Assembly: GCA_003254925.1 (NCBI GenBank)
Contig: QANZ01034120.1
Location: forward strand, 194,699 to 258,698
Length of the DNA: 64,000 nt
Source of the DNA: Chamaecrista fasciculata
Taxonomy: Eukaryota; Streptophyta; Magnoliopsida; Fabales; Fabaceae
Reading direction: 5' to 3'
The notes below the pieces were generated by a model. That model was given only the letters and a program-made list of their open reading frames with translations, ran no database searches and was not told the DNA's origin. The translations under genes and the position numbers were made by a program. Shown one piece after another: positions 35,016 through 47,470 of the stretch; positions within the stretch are counted from its first letter, which is position 1; every line of letters starts with the position of its first letter.

Positions 35016-35529
35016 CAATGTTGTGAAAATCGGATCGATTGAACTGTGAACGGGTCAGTGGTCTAGTCTGAGTGAGATGGAAAATCGGTCTGGTCTGACA
35101 AAGAACCGGATGGACTGGTCAAAAATCGGGAAAACCGAACTGAATTCTGCGGTTTGAGGTTGAACCGGTTCAGAATATTTTTATTCATTTTTTTACTTTT
35201 GGGACTAAAATGATGTTATTTTAAAAGATTTTTTTCTTATTAAGTTTAGACTTAAAATAATATGTTATTTGGTAATTTTCACTTCAATATTTAATCTTTT
35301 ATCTTTTTAGTTTTCATTTTCTTACTCAATCAAGTTTAAATTTAAAGAATTTAATTTATTATATATTTTTAATAGTTAGTAGTACATTTTTATTACTTTA
35401 AATTAAATATATTATTTTTAATTTATTTAATTATTAACGGTCCGATCCCGGTTGAACCCCGGTTGGACCATTAAACCTTGAACCGCTACTTCGTCTAGTT
35501 CAATAGCCGGTCCGATTTTAAAAACGTTG
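35016..35529. mobile_element. Inverted-repeat element, possibly hAT-like MITE
   Basis: About 514 bp. The left end CAATGTTGTGAAAATCGG is roughly the reverse complement of the right end CCGATTTTAAAAACGTTG, and the similarity extends inward (ATTGAACT against AGTTCAAT). The 8-bp flanks GTTCTTAT and GTTATTAC agree at six positions, compatible with an old hAT insertion. The centre is AT-rich and non-coding. Confidence 0.65.
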
Positions 35530-36591
35530 GTTATTACTTCTTTTCAATCATCATGTAATGTTTCCTCCAAGATTATTGGGTTTGACAGTCAGCCTGATAA
35601 GCTACTTAGGCTTCTATCAAAGCTATTAATTTATTAATTAATAGTACTGGGAAACCCCCTTTAGTTCCATGATTAATTACACATGTTAATTCATGCAGAG
35701 AAGAGCATTATTATTCTATCGCAATTATACAATTTTCAAGTATATATAAATGTGTGTGTGATGATGCATTTAATATGTTAAAATTTGGTGGTTAATTTTA
35801 ACTAAATATGATCCATTTTGTTTACGATATTATGACAAATGAAAAAGTCGTTTAATGATGATGATAACATGTTCATCGAACATTTTCAAAGATCGAGCTG
35901 GAAATACTTTTATAAATATATAAACCAAGGAGATGCATGATTGCCTCGCTCCATACTTGTTTTGAATGACGTGTGTGTATGCACAAACCCAGTAAATTTA
36001 AACTAAATTAAGCTAATATTAATAAGCTATGCTTTAATTGAATCAACTCCTTTAATTAGTGACCATCCAATATATAAAACATATGGGCTTAACTACTCAT
36101 TATTGATTCCTGTGGAAGCGAAATGCATGCATCAACATCTGCTCGATCTATTCCATATTATTATTGTTGTAGGGCAGACTTCAAAGATACAAATACATCT
36201 ATTAATTCATTGCATCATTCTACTAAGTGGTGCTAAAGCTAATGTAATAAGTGGTTCTCAATTTCACTAACATGTACAGAGACTATACTATATATAGATA
36301 TTTTATTTACTTATATTTCATAACATTAACATGTACTATTTTATATTGTTTTTAACTATTAAATAAGGTTTTTATTTACTTTGGTCCGCATGGCGCTAGC
36401 TATATACAATTAACAAATTGATTGATTATAAAAATCGAAATATTGAAGTTTCCAAAAATAAAAAGAGCAATGTTACTTTTTCTCGCGCGTTAAATATAAG
36501 CCGTAAGGCACAAAGCGAGAGGCTCGGAAGCAGGTTCGGTGCAGCTTTTGTATGTCAATATTAGACGAAAGTAGAGAGAGAAAGCTCTCAA

Positions 36592-36601
36592 AACCGTTTG
36601 A
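36592..36601 (-). promoter_or_regulatory. MSA-like mitotic element
   Basis: The minus strand reads TCAAACGGTT, close to the M-phase-specific activator motif TCYAACGGYY with core AACGG, bound by three-repeat MYB factors. It lies about 265 bases before the kinesin start codon, a sensible place for a microtubule motor gene. A single motif is weak evidence. Confidence 0.35.
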
Positions 36602-36865
36602 AAGTGAGAGAAAGGGCCAGTAATTTCATTCTCTTTCTCCTCCCTTTCTACTTTCTGCAATTCATTCCCATTTTCTTCTTCTAATAATATTTCTTCGTAT
36701 TCTTTTTCTTACGAATCTCATTAATTAGCCCACGTTAATTTTCATCTCTAATCACAAATTCTGAATTTCACTTATGACGTGTGTGTATAAAGGATTTATG
36801 TTAGATTCCTAGTGTTTTGTGGGTTTGGATTTCTGATTTCTTGGGGCGTACGTATAGTAGTAGTA

Positions 36866-39800
36866 ATGGCAACAGAACAGATGTCACCATGCTCGGTGTT
36901 ATCTGTTGTGCAAGACGTTCTTCAACAGCAAGTGACCCGAATGAGTGATGACACCAATTTGGCGTGGAGGAATCTTGAACCTGCTTGTATGAATTCTCAT
37001 AATTCCATTCATTCATCTATCATTTGTTTATTTATCTTGAATTTCTATCCTCTGTTCTTCAATTGTTAGTTTTATATGAACTGAAGATAATCTGATTCAT
37101 ATATACGTGTTCATTGTTCAATGAGATTTAATTCATCAATTCCTCTAAGACTTTCTTAGAATGAACAATAATTTGAAAAGGCGTGAGAGCGAGATGTGGC
37201 AATATAAGATAATTGAGAGTGGTAGCTGTGAATTATGCGATGCAGGCTTGCAAAGGTATGTAGCAGCTCGGTGGCTGCGAAGAACAATTGGAGGAATTGG
37301 AGGGAAAGAGTTTCCAGCTGAGCCTTCTGAAGAAGAATTCAGAATGGGTTTGCGTAGTGGTATAATCCTTTGCAATGTTCTTAACAAAATTCAACCTGGA
37401 ATTGTGCCCAAGGTATATATCATACATTCACTATGCCTTTTTTTATTTTCCTTAATTAGTTTCGGTAACATTCCTTTCATCTGTATTGATAGGTAATTGA
37501 AGGTGCCTCCGATTATGATGCTCCGGATGGGGCTGCAGCACTCTCTGCATTTCAATATTTTGAAAATGTGAGGAATTGTTTTGTAGCTTTGCAGGAACTG
37601 GGGATTCCTACCTTTGAAGCTTCTGATTTGGAGGAGGTGGTTACTGACTTACTGTTACTAACAAAAGCTAAATTGAGATTTAAAAAAAAAACATATTAAC
37701 AATTATTATTGTGGTTTCAGGGAGGTAAATCTACGAGGATTGTGAATTGTGTTTTGGCACTGAAGGAATACAGTGAATGGAAAGATGGAGGGAAACAGGG
37801 GTCATGGAAACCTGGTGGGAATACAAAGCCACCTTTCATGGGAAAATCATTTCTGCGCAAAAACTCAGAATCATCCATCATTTCCTTATCAAGGACCTTA
37901 AGTGATAATGGATGGACAAATGATCAATCCACATGCAGTGAATCTGGGCATGATCGCCAAGAAGGGGTCAGAGATCATACACCTTTGTCCTTTAATTTAT
38001 CATCTTCTTACCTATGTGTGTCCAACATGTTCCTATCTGCATGAATTTAATCTGTTAATATTCGCAGAGTTTAGTTCATAACTTGGGTGCACTTGTTCGG
38101 GAGTATTTGTCTGACAAGAAGCCAGAAGAAATTCCCACTGTAATTATTTTTTTGCAATCTTCTTCTCTTCATTTATGATTGAGAGTTGAGACTTTCGTTT
38201 TTTTTAATTCCCATTTTTGGTTACAGGTAGTGGAGTCCCTGCTAAGCAAAGTCGTGGAGGAGTGTGAACGTCGCGTGTTAATCCCACATGAAATGGTATT
38301 CACTCGTTTCTTTTTTCACTATGCTCAAACTTCATACACAATAACACTTTGATACTCGGGGTCCATCAATCTGATTGAGTTTTTCTATAAAATTTCAACA
38401 TAAAAACTGGCAGTCAAAACAAACTCCAGAAGATAGGGCGACGGAATCCGAAACTGAAAACTCAATTACAAAAGGTGCTTCTGATGATGAAGACATAGAG
38501 CCAGACCCAGAGGTACAGTTACTAGATTCAGTAAAGAATCCTTCAAATGCATGTTTTGGATTTTTCTCACTCAAGAGTCAAGGTGCATTGACAAAATCTC
38601 AACATGTCCTTCTTGTATGATAGATTATTAATATGGAAGAAATGGAAGATAATAATCAAGATATACCACTTCACCAAGAGGAAGGTTATAACAAAAAGCA
38701 CAGTAACAATGAAGAGTCAAGAATCTGGGTTTCAAAGAAGCAGCTGAAGTTGGTGACAGCACAACACAATGCGATCCGGGTAACTTGAATAGGTCCAGTG
38801 ACATGTACTATAATTCGATGTAAACATGCTTTAAAACTTGTTGAGGTAAAAGGTGACCGAAAATCTGATGTCAACATTCTTCAGGAATTGAAATTGATCG
38901 CTCATCATACGAAATCAGGAATGCAATTGTTCCAGAAGAAATACCAGGAGGAGTTCATCTATCTGAGTACGTATAAATTTAAAAACCCTCAAATTTTGAC
39001 TTAAAACTCAAGAATCTATCTCATTTCTAGTTACCATTAATAGGTAAGCATGTACATAGTCTAGCTTCAGCTGCTTCAGGATATCAGAGAGTTCTTGAAG
39101 AAAACCGCAAGTTATACAATCAACTGCAGGACCTGAAAGGTAAAATTCAACTTGTCCATTAGGTACTCATAATTTTATACTTTCTTTTCAGATTCTGAAA
39201 GAGATAGAATGCCCAAATTATATTTGTTATCAGGAAATATTAGAGTATACTGTCGAGTTCGACCCTTCTTTGGGCAATTAAATAGCGCTGGCAGTGTTGG
39301 TAGCATAGAGGAAGGAAGTATCTCAATGATAACACCTTCCAAATACGGAAAAGAAGGGAAGAAAACGTTTAATTTCAACAGGGTGTTTGGTCCTTCTGCA
39401 ACCCAAGGTTGGTGTTTGTTTGCCTACCTTCTCTTTAGAACTATTTGCTACTCATTATGTTTTCTTCATTACTCTTCTTTTTCATATGCAGCGGAGGTTT
39501 TTGGCGACATGCAGCCTCTTATCCGTTCTGTTCTGGATGGCTACAATGTCTGCATATTTGCTTATGGCCAGACAGGTTCAGGAAAAACGCATACTATGGT
39601 GAGACATTCAGATTCAATTACTATGACTAATAGTAATTGTATTAACTAGATTAGTTCATCTTGAATCTGTTTACTGTTGCAGTCTGGGCCAAACGATCTT
39701 ACCGAGGAAAGCGTGGGAGTCAACTATAGGGCACTAAGAGATCTGTTCCTACTGTCAGAACAAAGGAAAGACACCATTTCCTATGATATCTCTGTTCAGA

Positions 39801-41866
39801 TGCTTGAGATCTACAATGATCAAGTCAGAGATCTTCTGGCCACTGATGGTTCCAACAGAAAATATCCTTCTTGATCTACAGTACACTAACTTCTTTTTCT
39901 TAGAACTAAGAATGTCCTTTTTCAAATGATTGTCTAATAAATTCTGATCCCCTACTGTTTGTGTCCTTAACAATAACGTACATTAGAAATTCGCAATAGT
40001 TCCCTTGATGGCATTAACGTACCAGAAGCAAACCTCGTTCCTGTTTCATCGACTTCTGATGTCATAAATTTGATGAACTTGGGACACAAGAATCGGGCAG
40101 TTAGTGCTACAGCTATGAATGACCGGAGTAGTCGTTCTCATAGGTATCCTACCCTCTGACTCTGAGTAAAACTTGGAAGTACACTACAGATAACATGTTT
40201 TCAAGTTAAGACACTAACTTCAAGAGGCATGTATGTATCTATAATTGCAGCTGCCTGACAGTTCATGTTCAAGGAAAGGACCTGACATCAGGAAACCATC
40301 TTCGTGGTTCTATGCATCTAGTTGACCTTGCAGGAAGTGAGAGGGTAGATAAATCTGAGGTCACAGGGGATAGACTTAAGGAGGCTCAACATATCAACAA
40401 ATCACTTGCTGCCTTAGGAGATGTGATTTCTTCCCTCGCCAATAGGCAATCCCATGTTCCTTACAGGAACAGTAGACTTACTCAATTGCTTCAAGATTCT
40501 CTTGGTATAATTATTTTTTAATTTTGTCAATCAATTAGCATTTCTTTTTGCTGCGTAATTAACATTCTTTGTGATAAGGAGCTGATGAACTATGTAAAAC
40601 TCAGGAGGGCAAGCTAAGACACTCATGTTTGTACATATTAGTCCGGAGCCTGATGCTCTTGGAGAAACACTCAGTACACTTAAGTTTGCTGAACGGGTTT
40701 CCACGGTTGAACTTGGCGCTGCACGAGTTAACAAAGAGAGTTCAGATGTGAAAGAGCTCAAAGAACAGGTTTTTATGTTTTTATTTTGTCACATTCTCCC
40801 GTATCTGGGAGCTTAATTATTTTACTCCTATATTTGTAGTGTAGCATCGTTACTACTATAATTTCTTCTCTTGCAGATTGCTAATTTAAAGGCAGCCTTA
40901 GCAAGGAAGGAAGCAGAGGATGAGCCCCTTCAACAGTCTGTAAATAGCAGCCCAGATGTAATGAGACTGAAATCTTACAAGTCTTCTCCTACGCGTTCTA
41001 TTAGTTTCGTATCCGGAGGTCGTACCCAACACAAAGATGATTCTAGCAGCATGGAGGTACTATGGAATTATAACAATAAAATCACTTTAGTACAGTTTAT
41101 TATCCACAAATTAACCAGAAGCATGAAATGTGAAAGAATGTGCTGATCAGACTTCTTGTCCATATATATTATATCTTAATAAAACTAGAGCTAACTTATA
41201 TGTGAACAATGAGTTGCAGAACCTAAAGAAGGCTGCAACGAAGCTAAAAAGACGAAGCTTAGATCTTCAAGACATGATAAAGCACTCAAATGCCTGGCCA
41301 CCAGCAAGCAATCAGAGGCTGAATAGAAAGGAAGAGGATAAGGAATCAGTTTCTGGGGATTGGGTTGATAAGATTATGGTGAATAGGAATGACAGCTTAA
41401 CAAGTGATGACAGTATAGTGGGACAGTGGGAAGCAGAAAGCAAATTGTCCTCTCCAATGCGAAGCCCCAGTTCTCTTTCAGACCCTTCAAGAATAAACTT
41501 GGATGATTCTGATGATCAACTTGACGTTGCAACAACTAGTGATTCTTCAGAATCAGACTTGCTTTGGCAGTTACATTCACCTAAACCAACCAGCATACCC
41601 AGTGTAATAGGTTCCAAAGCAAAGAAACCGATCAATCTCAGACCAGCAAAGACTCCAGAAACTAGGTAACCCTTCTTCTTAAATTTTAGGTTATGTTGCT
41701 TCTAATCTTCTTAAGGATATTAACTTTAATTACCCTTTTTGTATTTGAAAATAGGAGTATGATCCCATCTCTGATTCCTGTTCCATCAAAGAAACAACCA
41801 GTAAGTCAAACCAGAAAGCAGGTGGGTCCTATTGATGTTAAAAAAAGAACCGGGCATGCAAAATGA
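36866..41866 (+). CDS. CH-domain kinesin-14 (KCH type)
   Basis: Nineteen exons: 36866-36986, 37246-37412, 37493-37636, 37721-37966, 38068-38139, 38227-38295, 38414-38512, 38624-38779, 38885-38966, 39044-39139, 39234-39407, 39492-39598, 39683-39861, 39982-40143, 40251-40504, 40605-40768, 40877-41056, 41220-41665, 41755-41866. All phases agree; 1009 aa. An N-terminal calponin-homology domain (about 42-190; [22 protein letters not shown]) can bind actin. Coiled-coil-like sequence leads to the kinesin-14 neck [11 protein letters not shown] at about 418. The motor has P-loop GQTGSGKT, switch I NDRSSRSH and switch II DLAGSE. A long C-terminal tail follows. KCH kinesins are plant-specific minus-end motors linking actin and microtubules. 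Exon 13/14 are joined by an AT-AC intron. Confidence 0.96.
39862..39981 (+). other. AT-AC U12-type intron in the kinesin
   Basis: It begins ATATCCTTC, one base off the U12 consensus, and ends GTAC. GTCCTTAAC at 39963-39971 is the U12 branch site with the branch A 11-12 bases from the end. This border gives [17 protein letters not shown], which matches the kinesin-14 motor; no GT-AG choice does. Confidence 0.92.
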
Positions 41867-43073
41867 GAGAGCTACTCCGACTTCCAACAGTTAAGGTTTC
41901 ATGATTTCTTGCTCCACCGCCTCCCCATTTTTTTTTGGGAATATATGTTCTAGTTGTAAATTTATAGAGAGAGAGAGAGTTTTTCTTTTCTTTTGTTTTG
42001 AACCGAAGGGGCAATAAACCGAAGGCTCAGCTTCCATGGTGGTGATTGTGAGATGCATGGTTTTACACCCAGCTCAAATCAATTTGTTTATAGAGGCTTG
42101 ATTTTTTGTTGCCTTTTACTTCCAAACACAGGATTATCTCCACCCTTTTGTCAGAGAATATGTCTTCTTGCACTTTGAACAAGATGACATGGAAATATAG
42201 AAGAAACAGAAGTTGTATTTAGTGTGCCTTTTGTATTTCTGTACTGAGCTCAGCTATGTATTATGTAAATTTATATGATTTTATAAACAAACAAGGTATA
42301 TATTTTTTTAGTTTCCAAACCGTAAACCCTATGCAATGTTTTCTGAGAACTAGTAGTTTTTGTAGGGTTTTCTCTAAAGGATAAAAAATCAATGGAATAA
42401 CCTTTAGGTACCGATTTGACCACTGATATTCAATATTCTAATTGGGTCACCATGGATCATCATCTCGGGATTAATCGTTGGCAATAAAATCCGAGAAGAG
42501 GCATGAAGGGAATCAATCAATCACTTGGTTATGAAATCGACATTCTTATCCGAATTCCACAATATGCCATTTGTTGTCTGGATGACATTTTCTCTTGGCG
42601 TGAAATGGCAATCCAATCAATATTTGACCAAGAATGAGAAGAAACAGAAGAAGAGTAAGGAGATCTGAATTTTAAAAAGATAGAAAAAAAATATGGAACA
42701 CAAAAAACAAGTGGTTGATTGGAGAACACCTTATACCCACGTAGCCTTTGATCCCAAAATCAGAGAATGGTGTGTCTATGGAATAATAAATAAATAACAG
42801 AAGATAAGTCTTGCTCCACACGATGTCTTTTATCAGCAACGAAACCATCCATAGATAATGTAGAGCTTCTTATTAAGTTGATAGTTTAATTTGTAAAAAG
42901 AACAAAAAGGTAAGCGACAAATTAAAACCAAATAAACAAAATGGGTCTTCCTTACAACGATATCGTTTGTCACTTGTCAGCAACCAAATATAATGGTAAT
43001 ACCTTATAAATTTAAAAGATGTAATTTTTTGAAACATTAGAACTGGAATCATTAAATTGATAAAAAAACAAAA

Positions 43074-43580
43074 GGTTAAAGGTTCATTTTGGTCCTAAAT
43101 GTATGCCAAAATGTTCGTTTTGGTCCATTATGTTTGAAAATGTTCAAATTGGTCCTAAATGTTAGCAAAATGTTTCATTTTGGTCCCACATGTTAGTAAA
43201 ATGTTTCATTTTGGTCCCAAATTATTGAATTTTGTCATATTTCTCTCGTCTCTCATTTCTAGTTCAAAGGATTCGTTAAGAGAAACTCGTAACTCTGGAT
43301 TTTTCTCATTCAAATTTGAAATGAGAGAGATATGATCAACTTTGCTTGTTTGACCATGAAACGAGTAGTCTACTTTTAGGACTGATTTGATCTCGTTTGC
43401 TGACGATCCTAACTGAAGAGAGAAAATACTCTTTGAGAACAATATGTAGCTCTAAATTCATCACGTTTGAACTTGAAACGAGTCATATTCAATAGTTTGG
43501 ACCAAAATAAAATATTTTACTAATATTTAAGATTAATTTAAATATTTTAAAACATAATGGACGAAAGCGGATCTTTAACC
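43074..43580. mobile_element. Mutator-like TIR element with exact 9-bp flanks
   Basis: 507 bp with left end GGTTAAAGGTTCATTTTGG and right end ...GGATCTTTAACC. AAAACAAAA flanks it on both sides (43065-43073, 43581-43589). Internal 'TTTTGGTCC' sub-repeats and the segment around ATATTCAATAGTTTGG relate it to the elements at 7934, 15758 and 57890. It is non-coding. Confidence 0.9.
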
Positions 43581-44427
43581 AAAACAAAATGAAGAAAAGA
43601 GAATAAGAGGGCATAAGAAATATATATATATTGGCGTATTGGGTGGGGGACAGAAGGGTGATGGTGGGCTTTTCCAGCTGGATTCAGTTGAGAATTGAGA
43701 AACCTATATGAAAGCTGAAATGAGTGGGAAAAAAATATCAGAGGGATTGTGGGTCCCGCCTCCACGTGGCCACGTCAGCGTAGCAGTTTACTATATCCAA
43801 TCCAATCCATGCCTTCTCAACAATTGATTGGGCCCACCCACTTTCCCCATCACATCTAATTTTCTTAATTCTTTCATGTTAATGGGTTTGTTCTCATTTG
43901 TTGCAGCTTGGAAATTGCAATGAATTCATTTCCATCTCTAATTATCTGACTAATCCACTAAAAGAGAATATCAGTGTATCAAAGTGTCACTTTTTAAATC
44001 ATCGAGTATTAAAGTGAAATGTGACCAAACTATAGAGTACCAAAGTATAATTTATTTTTTTTATGAAGTTTAAAATATTAATAAAAATCAAAAGTAACTT
44101 ATTTGGGGTGAGAGAACCTGAGCTAGAAGAAAGTGAGTGATTTATTTTTCTTTTTTATTTTTTTAATTCAATAATTTTGATCAACCCATATATAATATAG
44201 ATATAAGAGAGGCAATATAAATTGTAAAGGCTAAAGTGGGAATGAAGAAGAGTATAATAATTGGGAGGAGAAGGAGGCGCAATCATCGCACACCACATCA
44301 CTAAACTTGAATGATAATTTATAAAGGAGCAGTTATCACTCCCACCTCTCTTTTGACATTCCCTTCCCAAATCAAATTGTTCCTTCCTCCTTTTCACTCA
44401 CCCCTATTTTCATTGTGTAATTTTCAG

Positions 44428-45064
44428 GAGGAAACTTACTATTTAGTCCATGAAGTTTTGAAATAAACTATTGGTCCCTAAAAAATTAAAAATATCAATT
44501 CGTTAGTCCCTGTAGCTTATCTCTATTATCAACACTGATAATCTAACCATTAAGTGTACATGTAACATGTTAAATGACACATATTTAACTACTAGTTGCT
44601 TTGCGTGCCCTAACGGGCACGCAAATATATATGTAAAATAAATAAGGGACTAAATTGTTAACTTAGTAAAGAAAGAGAGACCAAATAGTAAATTTTCTCT
44701 TATTTTTAATTTCATAGACTATAGTTTTAAACATGGACAACCAGAAAGGGGTGGAGCCATATAATATAAGATATGGGACCACTTAGATTTGAGATTTAGG
44801 AATAATTCAATAATTTATGCCTTATTGAAGCTTCACGTGTAATACAAAATTTTGGGTCTAACTCAATTTTAAGCCGGTTTAATTGTGCTTGATGTCAAAG
44901 TAGTCATGTAAGCATTTAATGTCTTATAGTTGACGATTATGATAAATGAGGGACTAAATAGTTCAAAATTATGATAAATGAGGGGCTGAGTAGTCTATCT
45001 CCATAAATGAGGGACCCAATTGTTGACTTAGTAAAGAAGGAGGGACCAAATAGTAACTTTCCTC
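44428..45064. mobile_element. Mutator-like TIR element hosting a Helitron
   Basis: 637 bp with ends GAGGAAACTTACTATTTAG and CAAATAGTAACTTTCCTC and the exact 9-bp flank AATTTTCAG (44419-44427, 45065-45073). A mini-Helitron sits inside at 44592-44771. The tract to the right of the Helitron has several copies of 'AATGAGGGACTAAAT'. Confidence 0.88.
44592..44771 (-). mobile_element. Mini-Helitron (180 bp) with 3' hairpin
   Basis: On the minus strand it begins TCTTATATTATATGGC and ends in a stem-loop (GCGTGCCC-GTTA-GGGCACGC) seven bases before the terminal CTAG, with T beyond. This is the classical non-autonomous Helitron end. Its body matches the shorter element at 8512-8670. Confidence 0.82.
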
Positions 45065-46604
45065 AATTTTCAGTCTAGGCAAAAAAAAAAACTCTTTCTT
45101 TCATTCATTTCAACCAATATTTCTATGTTTCTTTTTTAAAAAAATAACAAAACAAATTGATTTTTGACAAGTTATCAAAATACGCCTATAGACTCAATAA
45201 ATATTTTTAGAGGTAATTACATAATGTCTATCATAAAATTCTCAAATTAACAGTGAAAATATGATATATGAGCCAATTTTTTTAACAGTTAGACTAATTT
45301 TTATTAGCTTTAAATATTCATGTTTTTAAAGTGATGGATGGTGCTGCTATCATAACATGGACCAACTCATCAACACGCGCCCTCAACTCATGAATATACT
45401 ATTACCACCACTCTTTAATTATTTGCTCAATATATGTTTTCCTCTCTTCTCCGTTTTCAACGTGTAAATATTGCTTATGCTTCCTTTACGCCCCAACGTT
45501 TTTTTCCACATTATATACCTCATTCTTATCTGTCAATTTTAAAACTATAAAATTTTCCTTTTCGTTTAGCTTAGCGACAAACTGGTAAATTCACGGGCCA
45601 TTCAAAACAACAAAATATATTTTATGTAAAACAAAAACTCTTCAACTGACGGAACCGATTATTAGATTTATAGATTTGAAACAGTTCCAAGAAAAAAAAA
45701 ATCTTTAAATTATCTTATTTGGAAGATTAATTTATTTTGGCCACCACCAAAGCTTAAAAAATTATGCATAGCAACATTTGAAATTGAAAGATTGTTCGTT
45801 GTTTATGAGCCGAACAAAGATAAAAGAGATAACACAAAAAAGACAGCTTGATTGATAGTGTTATATGACTGTGACATGGCCAGGATGATTTGTTTACACA
45901 AATTTACGTTTATTCCCTTTGTATTTTGGTCTTTTTAAATGATTGAGTACATTACATGTAACATCAATAATATAACATTATTAAATTCGTTTTTTTTTTT
46001 CATTTTACAAATAGAAAAATCAAGAGTCAAATTTAGAAACGCATTTAGTAATAGTGTGCCAACTGGCAGGCTTATAAGATACTTTAAGGGACAGTCCCCA
46101 CAAACACACACCAAACATTATAATTTTGCATAAATAATAAAAATATTTTAACTTTTTGTTTATTATATCATTATTTCTGATATAACTCTCTACTTCTTAA
46201 GAAAACATATATGGGAATCAATTAATTCATTATTTATGATATTGATNCCAAAGTGAAATAGAGTCAAACCACAGGGTATCAAAGTGTAATTTACCCAAAA
46301 TACTATATATTTGCTGTACATGTAATACAAGAAGGGTGTTTGATCACGTCAATAATCATTATCTGGAAAGTCAGTGACGAAATTATGAATAAAAATAAAT
46401 TCTCAAAGTCAAAAACTTTTGATATTTTGAAAAGGAGATTGCAATTTAAAGTGAAAAAATTTACGTGCAATAACTTGTATGAAATGACAAATTGGCAATA
46501 GATCTATGTGATTTTTTAACTTATTATAGTCTAAAAAATGTTTCACTTGTGTGATGTGAAGTTGTGAACACTAAACATGTAAACACTTTGGTCGTTAGGG
46601 AGTG

Positions 46605-46800
46605 GATTAAAAGATTGCAGCCAATAAAGGTTGATCTAATTGGTAAAAAGTTGACTTATAACCCTTAAGGTTGTGAGTTCGATTCCCACTACCGATGTGA
46701 AGACCTTGTTGGTAGGCGATCTGTAAGTACCTCTCTAAGCGCTCATAGAGCCTTGAGGCCTGCCTTGGCCTTAGTGAGCCCCCGGGACCCAACTCACCTA
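46605..46800 (+). mobile_element. tRNA-derived SINE-like element
   Basis: It carries Pol III internal promoter boxes: an A-box-like AATTGGTAAAAAGTTG and a B-box GAGTTCGATTCCC about 30 bases further. The body includes GCGATCTGTAAGTACCTCTC and a GC-rich tail and ends in T/A-rich sequence. A related head (CCCAGTTGGTAAGGAGTTG ... GAGTTCGATTCCC) occurs at 57818-57880. Flanking duplications are unclear. Confidence 0.7.
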
Positions 46801-46894
46801 AACTTTTTAAAAAAGTATGAAGGTATTTCTGTTATTTAAAACTATACCATTCTGATGTTGGTAGACGATCTGTAAGTACCTCTCTAAGCGCAAA

Positions 46895-47284
46895 GGTCTC
46901 AATTTGGTCTCCTAACTTTTTTTGTTGCAGTTTTGGTCCCCTAACTTTTGAAAATGTCTCACCGTTGGTCCAAGTGCACTTCTAAGTCTTGAAAATGTCT
47001 CCCCATAATGGTCATTTTTTAATCCATTTCACTCATATTTCCCACATTATTAGCCAACTCAGCCTGTCAGATCAGCATTGATGGCAGATAATTGATGGAA
47101 AAGTGCACTTGAGACCAACAGTGAGACGTTTTTAAAAATTAAGAGACCAAAATTGCAACAAAAAAAGTTAAGGGACCAAATTGATATGTTTTCAAAATTT
47201 AGGTGACCAAAATTGCAACAAAAAAAGTTAAAGGACCAAATTGAGACCTTTGCAAAAGTTGGGGACCAAAAGTGCACATAAGCC
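46895..47284. mobile_element. Truncated GGTCCCATAAC-type MITE
   Basis: The right arm is complete, ending GGACCAAAAGTGCACATAAGCC. The left arm lacks its outer 25-30 bases and instead joins a copy of a SINE segment (GATCTGTAAGTACCTCTCTAAGCG). The family is that of the elements at 3186, 9833 and 62590. Confidence 0.75.
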
Positions 47285-47470
47285 TATATTTTTTTTTTCC
47301 CCCTTCCATCTTTCTTTTTCCGGTTCCAGCCTTTCATCTATTACAACGAAGATTGGGACAAAAACGTCATTATCAGAATCCTTCACCCAAAGGGCCTCTT
47401 TTCCGCGTTTCCTCTCTCTCTCTCTCTCTCTACCAATCAAATCACAGACAACCGCTCTCTCTATTTCGTG

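Larger units (their letters stand above)
33773..36865. other. Gene-poor spacer and kinesin promoter
   Basis: No gene recognised. A hairpin GGGCTTAATAAGCCC lies at about 33912-33926, two TTATTTGGGCCCA repeats near 34786-34868, and a large inverted-repeat element at 35016-35529. The last 350 bases form the leader of the kinesin gene, with an MSA-like motif at 36592-36601. Confidence 0.5.
41867..47470. other. Repeat-rich spacer between kinesin and PP2C genes
   Basis: After the kinesin 3' UTR I see no gene. It contains Mutator-like elements at 43074-43580 and 44428-45064, a Helitron at 44592-44771, a SINE-like element at about 46605-46800, and a truncated MITE at about 46895-47284. The parts at 42350-43060 and 45075-46600 are unassigned AT-rich DNA with an N at 46247. 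Confidence 0.5.

Noticed and set aside
40144-40250. Kinesin intron starting GTATCCTACC as U12-type
   Set aside because: There is no U12 branch motif near the 3' end; CACTAAC and TTGCAG fit an ordinary U2-type intron.
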